Positions 1-11,000 of a stretch of DNA of 64,000 nt are shown piece by piece. Below the pieces are notes generated by a model that did no database searches, was not told where the DNA came from, and was given only the letters and a program-made list of their open reading frames with translations. This DNA is from Haliotis asinina (Eukaryota; Mollusca; Gastropoda; Lepetellida; Haliotidae): positions 5,149,501 to 5,213,500 of the forward strand of contig NC_090285.1 of NCBI RefSeq assembly GCF_037392515.1. The letters are read 5' to 3'. The first letter of the stretch is position 1. Every line of letters begins with the position of its first letter. The translations under genes were made by a program, and so were the position numbers.

Positions 1-424
1 TTAGCAGACAGGCAGACAGACATGTTGGTGTGAATAAACCTGAGACACTGAGCTTTCTCTGTGACAGAGACTGTTTACCACAATCAACAAGTTGTTTTAC
101 GTAACGAGCAGATTATTTACTTGTTTGTGTACACAACCAAGATTAGACTACTGCTCACGACCTCAGACGCTGGGCATGCATACTGTTTCAAGCTCCGCGA
201 ACCTATTCACTGCGCATGCGTTATGGACGCAGCGTAGCACAGCTGTTGAAACCAGTTTTCCACCCAGCGCTGGGGGGAATTTAGTGAAACGTTTGAACTC
301 CAATTTCCCGGGCTTTTTTTTCAACTTTATAGGTTGAATTGGCATTTTTTATGATTTGTTTCGGTAAGTGCACACCGAAAGGTACCAGAATCTGCAAAGT
401 TGTGTTTTACGTTGCATGTGACCT
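1..424 (-). mobile_element. TTAA-flanked inverted-repeat element, cut by window edge
   Basis: Reverse-complement copy of one half of the complete element at 60576-61159. The outer end is at 424 and is followed by TTAA (425-428), the presumed target site. The remainder lies off the left edge. Matching blocks include the CACATGCAACGTAAAACACA end and a stretch carrying CTGTGACAGAG. It has no coding capacity. The TTAA target suggests a piggyBac-like mobilising enzyme, which is inference. Confidence 0.65.
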
Positions 425-620
425 TTAACTGTGTATAGAAACGGTAGCCACAATACAGGTCTTGCTTATGTACAAATTATGCTTCTTATGCTCAGTTTGC
501 ATGACCAAGACAGTCATTATTTGACTAATTTCAGTAGTTTCTCTGGACTTGTCTTAATCCTTTCAAATTTCGATAGCTCCGTTGAACCAAACATAACGGG
601 AAACCTTTATTTTGTTCTTT

Positions 621-1175
621 ATATCGGTAGTTTAGCGGTAATAACAGAAACACATCGGCCCTATCGGAAGCAATGTCGGTAATACTGGTGCCGATGATTA
701 CGAACAGCATGAACGTGCGCCATGAAGAAGTTTATGAGCCATAATTTTTCTTGCTACGAAGTGCAATTGACAAATTTAAACACATTTTACAAAAAAAATG
801 ATGTTATATCTGGCGCACGTTCGTAATCATCGGCACGACCTCGATGTTCAGATGTAAACAAACTACAGGGGCATGACTTGTGACGCTCTCCTAGAGTGAC
901 TATCTTTTCCTAAAAACATAAGCTATTGCCCCGACAACACCTCATACCTAAACGCATTCAACACGGGTGGTCAAAGATGGATAAGTATAAAAATGTAATA
1001 GTAGAAACTAAAAACAAATCTCACCGAGACGGGTGCTTCTTCCAACGTTTTGCTGCGTGAGTTTCCGCTCGCGACCGAAAAATCTCCGAAGATGGCCGAT
1101 CGTGTTTCCAGTATTACCGACATTGCTTCCGATAGGGCCGATGTGTTTCTGTTATTACCGCTAAACTACCGATAT
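621..1175. mobile_element. Small element with perfect 68 bp terminal inverted repeats
   Basis: Bases 621-688 and 1108-1175 are exact reverse complements over 68 bp with no mismatch. The 419 bp between them encodes nothing recognisable. Both outer edges can be read as TA next to TCGGTAG, which fits a mariner-type MITE, but the target duplication is ambiguous because the edge itself is palindromic. The perfect identity implies recent insertion or gene conversion between the arms. Confidence 0.6.
690..834. repeat. Nested inner inverted repeat
   Basis: Inside the 621-1175 element, 690-721 is the reverse complement of 812-834 apart from a 9-base insertion in the left arm. The left arm directly abuts the outer 68 bp arm, so one strand could form a second hairpin next to the outer one. 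Confidence 0.6.
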
Positions 1176-2009
1176 CGCTGCAATTGTTTCGCGAGTGGGC
1201 TGCGTTTGTTTACATTTGAGATGCAATTCCTTCAAATTTGCTGTAATTCCTTCAATTACTTAGGGGGGCCTGAAGCTTAACGTTCTTCAGATGTTCCAAG
1301 ACTCATCAATCGTGAGTTCCAAATTTAGAATCGTTCACCACCATATGAAGACCGCATAATGTAATACGCTATTTGTACAGAATGGACTCAACTAGTATTA
1401 TATCAAGACTACCTTCTCGGCATGTTACTGCAGGTCTTTTGGATAAGTCGGTGTTACGTTACACATTATATGTCGAGTAGGCTGTTTTCTGAGCATTCAT
1501 GCATTTAATAGTACTGTTGTCCCCATGTATATCAATGCCTGTCACTCCAAGAAGTAGGACGTTACGTCGTTTCATTGCACAGTTCCGGGTCTCAATCGCA
1601 TTAAAATAACATAAAAAAATCCATATATACACAACAACAGCATCAAAGTATAGCAATCTCGAGAATAACATGCAATCCCTTTTCCTATTTATTTCACGTA
1701 TGCTTGAAGGTATAAAAGAACGGCAGGCCCTGTTTGTTCGTAATGTCGGTACACGCAGTCTACGGGCTGAAGAGAGAATGGAATATTCCGAAAATAGAAC
1801 ATGAGTCGGGTCTGTTAGAATTTTGTTTGTCATTTAGATAATTTGCTGCTCCTGAAAATATCCGATACATTCGGTAGACCCAGTCTTTTGATGAAGTGTT
1901 AAGAATTTTGAGCTATTTGGTTTTGTTTTGAACAGACAGGTTCCCATACCAGCAGAGAAAATCAAATGTTAGGACGGGCTGGATAAAACTTCTATAATGG
2001 TCTAACTTG
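1176..2009. other. Non-coding stretch, no gene recognised
   Basis: AT-rich sequence without a convincing reading frame. About 1385-1490 resembles 14998-15095 (a stretch beginning GACTCAACTAGTA and ending in AGGCTGTTTTC), so it carries a fragment of a dispersed repeat. Nothing else is seen. Confidence 0.4.
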
Positions 2010-2870
2010 AAGTGTTTTAATCTCCATAGAAAATGTCACAGATGCTTGAATTTATTTATATACTTGTTAGTGTTGAATTTCATTATCGTTTTGAATCTAA
2101 AATAATGCCAGTCGCGAGATATTTGTATTCATCAACAACTTCAGTGTCTTTATTATTTATGTTTACTGGTGAGTTAGATAACTTAACTTTCCCGGAATCA
2201 ATTATTATTTCTTTTGTTTTTTACATTTAAAAACAGAAAATTTAAATTGCACCACTCAACAAAGTCACTAAATTAATTTCTATAATATGCCTCAGATTTA
2301 CTTATTATTCCCACCAGTGTGGCATCATCCGCAAATTTAACAGTAAAGGCAAATTGAGAGATACATGTACATCTACAATTGTTTGTGTAAGGAGTGAATA
2401 CAAAAGGCGAAATAACACATCCTTGCTGAGCACCTGTGGCTGTATCAACACGTGATGAAAAAGTACCATTTACACAAACAAACTGCAGTCTATCGACAAG
2501 GCAAGAATCGATCCATCTGATCAAATTTGGGTTAACATTCATATCTAACAGTTCCTTCATTAATATATGAGGTTGAATGGTGTTAAATACCGAGCTGACG
2601 TTGGCAAAAAAAATTCTTACATATGTACCACAGTTTTCTAAATGTTGATAAATGCTGTTCAAAAGTGTAATTGTCGCATCTTCTACACCCCTGCTGGCTC
2701 TGTAAGAAAATTGCAGTCGGTCTAAAAGCGGATTTACTTGATTCCATAATATATTTTAATCAAACGTTCAAGGCATTTCATGGCAATAAAAGTCTGCAGT
2801 CATTTGTCTGCAATCATTGTTGATCGAGGGATCTGGTTCTTTTTGGCACAAGAACAATCCTAGATGTCTT
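2010..2870 (-). pseudogene. Non-LTR retrotransposon reverse transcriptase relic (CR1/Rex-like)
   Basis: The best-preserved frame (2273-2662, minus) carries consecutive reverse transcriptase blocks: a degenerate palm segment with SSVFNTIQPHILMKELLD, the GAQQGCVISPFVF block and the catalytic FADD box followed by ATLVGII. Reading through stops, sequence on both sides continues the same protein: towards 2870 is the upstream finger region with AYRASRGVEDATITLL-like spacing, and towards 2010 the post-RT region. Stops and frameshifts show it is dead. A paralogous copy lies at 50690-51195. Assignment to the CR1/Rex side of non-LTR elements rests on motif style only. Confidence 0.75.
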
Positions 2871-3009
2871 TTTTAAAAAAATGGGAACAGTTTGAGTATT
2901 TATTGAAATTTGAAATAATGTTTGAAATTTGCATTCTTTCGATACCTCACGAATTCACGTGATATTCACTTGCAGTTATCCATAGGCCGTTTATGAGTCT
3001 TTGAACTAC

Positions 3010-3560
3010 CTTCACATTGGTGTAGATTACGCATCTACATGCACAGCCAGTAATGAGGGACACATGTGACTAAAATGTTCGCGTTTACAGATGTCCCATA
3101 TATTGATAACAGCATGGGGCGAGTCATTTTATGGGTCGTTTAAGAGTCATTAAACAAAACGTGTGTAAGAAATATCTGCTGTCTATAGTTCGATGCAGAA
3201 CATTAATTGTGTGCATGCGTGAATCAGAGTTTGTCGTGTACAGCTGATATAAATATGGCGCTGTTCATGTTTTCAACGTGTGAACAACATATATACTTTG
3301 TTTCTGTACCAGAATCATAATCAGACGTAGCCCAGTCTAATACTTTGTAGATTTACGTCTCTTAAACACGGCAGGTTTGTGCAAGTTAGTTTGTAGGTTG
3401 ACAAGAACCACACCTGTTTCTTTTCACTAAAATGCTCTACGCCTGAGCTCTGCGTGACTTTACACCTTCCTTCTACAGTAATCTAACACAACGTGATATA
3501 CGTGGATTGCTGTTAAAAGCGGTTTTAACGTAGTTTATACCTCCATTTATCCCTGAACCT
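3010..3560. repeat. Dispersed TATA-bearing repeat
   Basis: A block of about 500 bp containing GTCCCATATATTGATAAC, then GATATAAATATGG at about 3247 (a TATA-like box), then the segment that became the 48 bp satellite at 51.6 kb. Related copies occur at about 11540-12070, 18780-19370, 31600-31830, 51200-51640 and 52790-53040. I do not recognise the family. It could be a solo LTR or a non-autonomous element. Confidence 0.55.
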
Positions 3561-3572
3561 TACCTACAGTGA

Positions 3573-3745
3573 CAAGGTCATGTACTTGTTTAAGTGCCTG
3601 ACTGTGAGGGTCTGGGTTCGAATCCTAAATAGGACTCAACTCCAGAAAAAGTGATAGAATTACTTTTGTACTTTCATAAGGAAGTGTAATTCCTAATGTA
3701 ACATATTTTACATTTGTCCACTTTCTAAATGACATTGTGTGATCT
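3573..3745 (+). mobile_element. tRNA-headed SINE, first of a tandem pair
   Basis: The tRNA-like head has a clear Pol III B box (GGGTTCGAATCC). The body continues as AGAAAAAGTGATAGAATTAC and ends near CATTGTGTGATC. The same body recurs after the next head at 3843-4030. The A box is degenerate. Confidence 0.65.
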
Positions 3746-3842
3746 TAGCTTTCGGCCGTGGGAGCCGTGCCAGTTAACAGTTATCAGAGAGGTATACAAA
3801 GTCCGCAGTCTAGACAACCAGTCGCCCGACTTTCATTTTTGT

Positions 3843-4030
3843 GTGAGTCGCGGGGGCTGAGCGGGACTTTGCATGCTAACGATTGGATACCTGACTCGGA
3901 GAGTGTGGGTTCGAATCCCGTATGGGGCTCAACACAAAAAAGTATTAGAATTTGTACTTTACTAAGAAAGTGTTATCCTAAATATAACATGTTACATTTG
4001 ACCACTTTCTAAATGGCATTGTGTAATCAT
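3843..4030 (+). mobile_element. tRNA-headed SINE, second of a tandem pair
   Basis: The head resembles a tRNA (GCATGCTAACGATTGGAT in the anticodon-arm position and B box GGGTTCGAATCCC). The body (AGTATTAGAATTTGTACTTT to CATTGTGTAATC) matches that of the preceding element. Compared with 19655-19830 it lacks about 9 bases in the A-box region (TCAGGTGGC), so the promoter is damaged. Confidence 0.65.
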
Positions 4031-4061
4031 AGAAATGGTAGGCTGGTTTGTTGAGTGTTTG

Positions 4062-4330
4062 TGCCAGTGTCAGACCACCTCCACGATCCAGTGGCTAGTG
4101 CATGTACACGGAGGGTCGGGTTCGATCCCTGGCCGTCATACTGAAAGACCAGGGCCTCGTTCCTCAAAGCGATTGTAGCACTAGGACAGTCGTCATTCTG
4201 TGTTAAAGTATGGGAGTAATGATCAACAGTCTATGTTAAAGTATGGGATTTACACTCACCTTAGCGTTACGACAGTCGTAAGTCTATGTTAAAGTATGAG
4301 TTACGATCACCTTAGCTCTACGACAGTCAG
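4062..4330 (+). mobile_element. Third SINE type with tRNA-like head
   Basis: A B box (GGTTCGATCCC) at about 4119 follows an A-box-like CCAGTGGCTAGTGC. The body carries the sequence CTATGTTAAAGTATGGGA with CGACAGTCGTAAG, repeated about three times with a spacing of 50-60 bp. Copy B (19865-20060) has fewer body repeats. Confidence 0.6.
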
Positions 4331-4689
4331 AACATGGTGAGCCTAAACTATACTCTCGATGTCTAATGTGTGTAAAGTTACCATTTAATTGTGATGGGAT
4401 CTTCAGTAAATCCACATCCAAAGTTTCACATATGTGGGTAATGTAGTTCACGACATATGAGTCACCACAACACATTGGGGTATAATATTAGTAAAATGTC
4501 ATTTGGTACCCCTTGGATAATGGTATGTCCTCAAGAAATATCATATAAGATATGTTCAGAATGATATAGAATATATCCCTGTCATAATCAACAGCCAAAG
4601 ATTTGGATTACTTGATTTAGATTTAGACATGGACTGTCACTGACTACACTGCAACATCACCTGTCTGCAGTACTATCATCAGTCGCCAC

Positions 4690-4770
4690 AGCACATCATT
4701 ACTTGGCTACACCACATCATCACTTGGCTACAGTACATCTTTTGGTTACACTACATCATCACTTGGTCTA
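4690..4770. repeat. Short form of the 21 bp array
   Basis: About four units of the CATCATCACTTGGCTACAG repeat. The paralogous site in unit B (20370-20915) is expanded roughly sixfold. Confidence 0.7.
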
Positions 4771-4959
4771 CTTTCAGCATGACTCGCCAGCAGCACGTCA
4801 TCACTGAGCAGGAGTAAGCACTCAATCGAAAGCCGTACATGAACACTCCCCTGTCGTAACAATACTGTCCGATCAACATCCTTCGCTTGCAGTACACTCT
4901 CGTTAACGTAGTGATTTTATTAAATCAAAACACAAATACTCCAACTGCAAAACATCTCT

Positions 4960-5870
4960 TTATAAAGCTGAATGCAGCTGATGTTCTAAAGAGTATAAGA
5001 AGTGCATGAACAAGCATATCAAGCAATATAAAAATTGATTTTATCAACTGATTCGAGGAAAGCAAAAGCATACGGCTAAAGAACTTTCGAAAATGTTTAC
5101 AAAAAGTAAAGTCTACAAAAGAAAGGGAGATAAGTCATATGGACCCAAACGCATATGAACCAAATGCGACATTCATCAGATTCGGTAGCCTGATTGGTAA
5201 GTATTGTGAATAACAGACTTAACACTTTTTATAAAACATTAACGTATTACATCTTGCCCAGACGGGTTTCACAAATGTCCACTCAACAAATGACAACACC
5301 TTTGTTGTGAATATGCTCAACCAATTACTAAAAAGTAGCAAAAGCGTTCGATGATGTTTGGAGGTTTGGGCTACTCAACAATGTAATTAATGGTAGATTT
5401 TTAACTCTTGTTCAAATAATGTATGATAATATTAAATCGTTTGTACTGTCCTTACTAATGATAGATGATTCTGCCCCGTAAATGTTTAATGCCAGTGGTT
5501 AACTTCTCAGGTAGAATCAATCCTAAAGGGTCAATTTTACCGAAGTTGGAAAGCTGAGATAGACAACAGCCCTGAAGGTTTCTATTACAAATACATTAAA
5601 AATCTTTAGAAAATTATCTCCTCCTTCCACCTATGTATATTTACCAGTTTTAAAATACGAAACGTGTAACCATAACGTATATGTTGAAGTTGGCCGTTGC
5701 CATGGCATTGATCGTCAAAACAGAACCTGCAGTCTCTGTATCTATAGATCACTTGCTGTAGCAGATAATTTTCATTATTTATTTAAATGCGAAGCTGTTA
5801 CTGAACAAAGAAATAAATACATTCCCATTAAATGCTTAATATCTTTCCCTAACCTAATAACGTATAAAGC
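4960..5870 (+). pseudogene. Non-LTR retrotransposon RT relic
   Basis: Reading through stops, the plus strand gives ordered reverse transcriptase fragments: a QTGFTNVHSTND-like block near 5262, a KAFDDVWR-like palm block near 5342, then VQIMYDNIKSFVLS. Near 5700-5800 is a C-terminal cysteine motif of the type NRTCSLC...FHYLFKC, seen at the end of many LINE ORF2 proteins. The catalytic YADD segment is deleted here but present in the related copy at 61.5 kb. Multiple stops make it a fossil. Paralogues lie at 21105-22240 and 60490-61640. Confidence 0.7.
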
Positions 5871-6002
5871 ATAAAACTACAAACCCCATACACTGACAAC
5901 GAGCACTGGGCCGCCGGGCCGCCGATTATATGTCGCTGATCAAATGATCTTCTTGTTCCTATTGTATCGCAACGTTGGTAGGTTGGCTGGTTTGTTTAAT
6001 TT

Positions 6003-6160
6003 GTTGTGTATCGCTGCACTCCGCAATATTCCAGCTGTACGGCAGCGGTCTGTAAATAATCGACCAGGCAATCCAGTGATCAACATCATAAGCATCGTTC
6101 TACGCAATTGTGATACAATGACCACCCGATCCCATTAGTCGCCCCGTCCGGCAAGCCTGG
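6003..6160 (-). mobile_element. SINE (gastropod family I), in P450 3' flank
   Basis: Minus-strand sequence has the family core, from GGGATCGGGTGGTCA through TGATCACTGGATTG and GATTATTTACAGACCG to AGCTGGAATATTGC. It lies 94-250 bp beyond the stop codon of the intact P450 in the same orientation, so it may form part of the 3' UTR. The head is truncated. Confidence 0.75.
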
Positions 6161-6253
6161 GTAACTGAAGACCAGTTCTAACACGGATGGTCACGAGTAT
6201 AGAGAGGATCTAGGCATAGTGTTCTTGTTAACATTGTGATGATCCGAACAGTA

Positions 6254-9200
6254 TTACTTTCGGGGGATAGCTCGTAGTTGGAATTCAGGTGGCGCATTTG
6301 TTAAACCCAGTATTCCTTCCAGTGGAGGCTTTACCCCGTTCACTGGGACGAACTTGAACTTCTGAATCATGGTGGTGAGGAAGAGGAAGAGCTCCATCCG
6401 GGCCATTGCTTCTCCCAGGCAAATCCTTCGACCTTAAAATATGAAAACAAAAGTTCAGTTCTATTACCGTATGTATGTATGTATGTATGTATGTATGTAT
6501 GTATGTATGTATGTATGTATGTATGTATGTATGTATGTATGTATGTATGTATGTATGGATGTATGTATGGATGTATGTGTGTATGTGTGTGTGAGAGTGT
6601 GTGTGTGTGTGAGTGAGTGTGTGTGTGTGTACGCGCGTGCGCACGTGCGTGTGTATGCATGCACGTATTCATGTATGTATGCACGTACGTGTGTGTGTGT
6701 TTTCGTGTGTGTGTGTGTGTGTGTGTGTGTGCATGTGTGTGTGTGTGTCCATGCCACACTATGAAAGGAGCGTATGTGCATGTACTTATGTATGTGCATA
6801 CAGGTCTGTTGCATACGATATGTAGCTTTTATATGTAACTCACCCAAAGAAAATGGGATAAAATCCTCTCTCTTCTGAATCTTGCCTTCGCCATCAAGGA
6901 AACGATCCGGCCGAAAGTTTTGTGGGTCTCCCCATACACCCTTGTCTTGGAGGACTGAATCAAGGTTCAACAGGATTGTGACCCCTTTCGGGAAGGCGTA
7001 TCCTCGGAACTGTACATCTTGTGGAACTGTGTGAGGGCCAGCAACAGGGGCAATATTGCCGTATCTCAAGGTTTCCATAATGGTGGCCTCAACGTAAGGA
7101 AGGTTCGTCTTGTCTTTCATGGATGGTGGTCTGCTCTGACCGACGTTTTCCAGAATCTCCTGGAAGCACTTCTCTTGTACATCCGGGTAGTGTAGGAAGT
7201 AGACTAGCGCCCAACGTATTGTGGTGGACGTTGTTTCTGTGCCCGCAGTGAACAGATCAGAAATAGTCTGCGCCAGATTCTCCACTGCCAACATGAATGT
7301 AATCTTTAGTTTAAGTTCAAATGACAAATGTAAATTACCCATATAAACACAACACAGAAACACAACAACTACATGCCTCAGGAAATGCAAAAATACTGTA
7401 ACAGAATTGGCCATGTTTTCACTAAAAGATTCTAAAAGAAAGTTCAGCTTCCCCAGTCAGTCAGATTGACAAAATTCTCGATCAAAGTTAAAATGAAAGG
7501 CCAAATATAAAAAGAAATAATATGTGTTAGATATATATATATACCAAATTATATATATATATATAATATATATATATATACCAAATTCATTACACCATTA
7601 TCTAAAATGATGTATTAGTTATATGTTTGAACAAATAAAGGAAAACAAAAAATTTAAAAGTAAGTATCCAGCGGACCTCTCTGTACATACCATGAACATC
7701 TTCAGATTATAAAACACACGTACAGTCTAAAGTCGTTGTTTCTTGCTTCTGTTGGCGACGTCGCATCTCCTTCAAGTACACATGGATGAAGTCGTCCCGA
7801 TTTTCCTCATCGTGATCCTTTAAGTGATTCTTAATGGAAGGATTAATTAGCAAATTTTTCACAAGATCTATGCTGTCCATTACTTTCCTGAACTTGAATG
7901 GGTCACCAGGCAAATATCGCACAAAAGGAAAAACGCTCAGTATTCCAGTTACTGCGCTATATTTAAAAAAATCATCCATTGCTTTCAGAAACTTGACGAA
8001 GACAGGGTCGGTATATTCAAAACGTTTTCCAAAGACAATGGAACAGATAATATTTGATACGGCATTCTGCGCTAAACGGTCTATGTGGAAACCTTGGCCT
8101 TTCTGTTCTTCTATGGCCAAGACAAACTGTGCGATTTCCTCGTGTATTTTGTCCTCCATGATCATTCTTCCAGCCCCAAACTCTCGCAAAGTGTTGAGAG
8201 CAAAGCGCCTCTGTTCATGCCACAAGTCCCCGGAAGATCCGAGTACTCCTGTTTGCAAAATATAGTGAAATAGAATTCAACCCTATGCCGTAGCATAAAT
8301 GGCACTGTATGTATGTGTATTGGAGACATTTGTAGAACAGTGTTGTATGTGAATCACGTTGTTTCTGTTAAGACTCATTTCGGGACGGCGGTGACCTGGT
8401 TACTATATCAAGACTGGGAGACAGGATTATCGAGTAAGGTTCTGGGCTTACTCTGGAATATACCAGTCCAGTGATGTCAGAAGAACTAGAGCAAACTTTT
8501 CATGTACACAAAACGGATCTCAGTCTGGTCTTTGCCAACTCACATACTCAGGTGTTTTGCCTATTTTGAATGCTAAAGCACTGTTGCAGCGATGTGAATC
8601 TTACCATCAATATCTTTGTAGCTACAGTCAATGTTATTATATTATAGTTATATTGAATTTGTATTGCCACGCTGTTTCATACCGTCATTGTAATTTCTTT
8701 GTATAACGAGGTATAACATTGTTCAGGTATATAATGCTGGGAAGGTATGACATTAGTGAGCTGTATTGTACCAACAAGGTATGACATGAATCAGCCGTAT
8801 AATGCTGAAAAGGTGTGACACGGGTCATTTGTACAGTGCTGCCAAGGTATGACATAGTTCAACTGTATGTTGCTGCCAAGGTATGATGTGGGTCAGCTGT
8901 ATGTTGCTGCTAAGGTATGACGTGGGTCAACTGTATGTTGCTGCTAAGGTATGACGTGGCTTAGCTGTATGCTGCCGCCAAGGTATGACATGGGTAAGCT
9001 GTATGTTGCAGCCAAGGTATGACATTAGGGCAACTGTCTAGCGCTGTGAAGATATGACGTGGGTCAGCTGTATAGTGCTGCCAATGCATGACATGGGTCA
9101 GCTGTATGATCCTACCAAGGTATGACAGGAGTCAGCTGTATAGTGCTGCCAAGGTATGACGTGGGTCAGCTGTATGTTGCTGCCAAGGTATGACGTGGGT

Positions 9201-10853
9201 CAACTGTATGTTGCTGCTAAGGTATGACGTGGCTTTGCTGTATGCTGCCGCCAAGGTATGACATGGGTAAGCTGTATGTTGCAGCCAAGGTATGACATTA
9301 GGGCAACTGTCTAGCGCTGTGAAGATATGACGTGGGTCAGCTGTATAGTGCTGCCAAGGTTTGACATAGGTCAGCTGTACGTTAATGCCAAGGTATGTGG
9401 GTCAGCTGTATGTTGCTGCCAAGGTATGACATGGGTAAGCTGTATGTTGCTGCCAAGGTATGACATGGGTCAGCTGTAAAGTGCTGTGAAGGTATGATAT
9501 GGGTCAGCTGTACTTTGCTGCCAAGGTATGACATGGGTGAACTGTATGTCGCTGCGAAGGTATGACATGGGTCAACTGGAAAGTGTTGTGAAGGTATGAC
9601 ATGGGTCAGCTGTATAGTGCTGCCGAAGTATGACATGGGTCAACTGTATAGTGCTGTAGAGGTATATATGACCTGAGTCGGCTGTTTAGTGTTGCTGTGC
9701 GTTGATGGTATGCACGTGCTAAATGCCTATGATGGTATGGAAATACATAAAGGTAACAACGGGCGTAAACATGGCTTCTAAATGTTTATCATAGTAAAGC
9801 CTATTCACTGGATAAAAGAGTTATGTCCAGAACATTTCACATCTGTCAAAATTTAATAATTTCGTATCTCTGTGATTATTGATGGTAGATGTTAAATTCA
9901 CACTACAACGTCACACGTCTCTAAAAATCAAGATTACAGTTCAATATATCGCAACTTGTGACCGAGGCTGGTTCGGGTAACACCGAAAACACAGCATTCG
10001 ACAGTTCTTGATGTACGGAGCCATCGTGTACATTCCATACACGGCAAGTCTCGCCTGTATGGAAGCTGTTCGTCTCCAAGTTTCAATTATCGAGTTTAGG
10101 CAAGTCGCAAGGATAATGAGTCTTTTATCGAATCAGTAGGAGTGAGTGAGTCAATATTTAACGTCACATCGGCAAAGTCTCAGCCATATCGTGACGAGTC
10201 ATCAGTAGGAAGCTTGTATCAAATATATATAGCATAGACCAAAATACTATCGAAAACGCGTGACATTGTGCCGTTAAACACTCTGTTTTTGTCGTTCAGA
10301 TGCCCTCTGTAAACCTACTATATCGAATTTTCACTTTCACCATCAATGCAGTACAAAAAGGTAAATGACACAACCAAACACAAATTGCTTACGATGGTTT
10401 TAGCAATGACGATTATTGGCACTATTAACGTTTTCATTATGGCTGCCGTGGCTGTCATGGTCCAATGGTTAGAGCCACTCTTAAAACACCTTTAGTTCAG
10501 TTAAAATTTGAAGAAAACGCACCTTTTCTCCTTGCGAAGAAATCAGTCAAAAATGTGTGTGGCCTGTCAGAGAAGACGTCGGCGTTCTTGACTATGGCTT
10601 CTTTAAGGACGTTGTAGCCATTGAGGACGATGACAGGCTTGTGAAAGACATACAGACTGAAAATGTCGCCATACTTCTGTCGAAGGTTCTTAAACAAAAC
10701 ACGGGAATCAGTCTCCATTGACAGGGCGTTCCCCAGGAACGGAAGGAGAGGGGGACCAGGGGGAAGTCCAGTGGCGCGCCTCGTTGACAGCCATAACACT
10801 GTCAGCACCACGACCAGAAATAAGGCAACTGTTGTAAATCCAAAATCCCACAT
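6254..10853 (-). CDS. Cytochrome P450, CYP2 clan, intact four-exon gene (copy A)
   Basis: Coding exons on the minus strand are 10523-10853, 7724-8248, 6844-7284 and 6254-6432. Joined, they make 1476 nt, 491 codons plus TAA, the usual CYP2 length. All junctions are GT-AG and phase 1. Seen in order: an N-terminal hydrophobic anchor (residues about 3-22); the LPPGPPLLP hinge; C-helix WHEQR; I-helix AGTETT; K-helix ETLR; FRPDRF; and the haem-binding FSLGRRICLG, completed across the last splice junction, with the Cys ligand present. The family are membrane-bound endoplasmic reticulum monooxygenases that use electrons from P450 reductase to hydroxylate lipophilic compounds. The substrate cannot be told from the sequence. 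Introns 1-3 are 2274, 439 and 411 bp and hold a minisatellite, an AT run and a GTAT microsatellite. The ATG precedes the anchor directly. It is the only intact member among five loci here. Confidence 0.93.
6470..6740. repeat. GTAT/GT microsatellite in P450 intron 3
   Basis: More than 20 GTAT units grade into GT-rich sequence, all inside the last intron of the intact P450 gene. Long reading frames here on both strands are artefacts of the repeat. Confidence 0.95.
7535..7580. repeat. Imperfect AT run in P450 intron 2
   Basis: Two TA runs separated by ACCAAAT, repeated once. They lie entirely within intron 2. Confidence 0.8.
8703..9680. repeat. 34 bp minisatellite in P450 intron 1
   Basis: Roughly 28 degenerate units of about 34 bp built on AAGGTATGACATGGGTCAGC followed by TGTATGTTGCTGCC. 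A block of about five units appears duplicated: 8870-9080 closely repeats as 9165-9340. The array lies wholly within intron 1. A contracted form sits at the paralogous place in copy B (24240-24545). Confidence 0.9.
10140..10202 (-). mobile_element. Fragment of LINE/SINE 3' tail
   Basis: Reads on the minus strand as ATATGGCTGAGACTTTGCCG then GTGACGTTAAATATTGACTC with an ACTC run. This is the 3' end shared with the LINE at 25326 and the tail at 53535. Only the last 60 bp or so are present, within P450 intron 1. Confidence 0.65.
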
Positions 10854-11000
10854 GATGATTGTGCGCTGGCTTCCAACCTGTGTGAAAGCTGACTGGAGAG
10901 AGCGAGACTAAGTACAGCTGTCGAGTGGCACATTACCACGACTGTCTGATTTAAAAGGACGCCCCTTATCAATGTTTGCAGAGTGAGTCAACCAATCAGC
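10854..11000 (-). promoter_or_regulatory. Putative core promoter of the intact P450
   Basis: On the minus strand, CCTTTTAAATCAG (10946-10958) lies about 95 bp upstream of the ATG and could act as a TATA-like element. ATTGG (an inverted CCAAT) lies about 40 bp further upstream. A start site near 10915-10925 would give a 5' UTR of about 65-70 bases. Copy B lost the upstream part of this region by deletion, and copy C has TTTAAA changed to a TGTAAA-like form. This is inferred from spacing only. Confidence 0.35.

Noticed and set aside
3843..3940. A functional tRNA gene suggested by the GGTTCGAATCCC B box
   Set aside because: The acceptor stem does not pair well, the A-box region is deleted here, and the same body follows two different heads, so it is a SINE head.
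6441..6838. Several Tyr/Val/Cys-rich and His/Thr-rich frames around 6.4-6.8 and 23.0-23.5 kb
   Set aside because: They are translations of tetranucleotide and GT repeats with no other support.
6464..7414. A 316-codon frame on the minus strand combining P450 sequence with a His/Thr-rich tail
   Set aside because: It reads through both splice sites. The first 40 or so residues come from intron 2 and the tail is the GTAT/GT microsatellite in intron 3. The true exon is 6844-7284.
7834..8265. A 143-codon plus-strand frame opposite P450 exon 2
   Set aside because: It is an antisense shadow of a well-supported exon. The same shadow appears at 23556-23855.
8703..9680. A possible CRISPR-like array of 34 bp repeats
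   Set aside because: Units are contiguous with no unique spacers and lie in an intron of a eukaryotic gene. It is a minisatellite.
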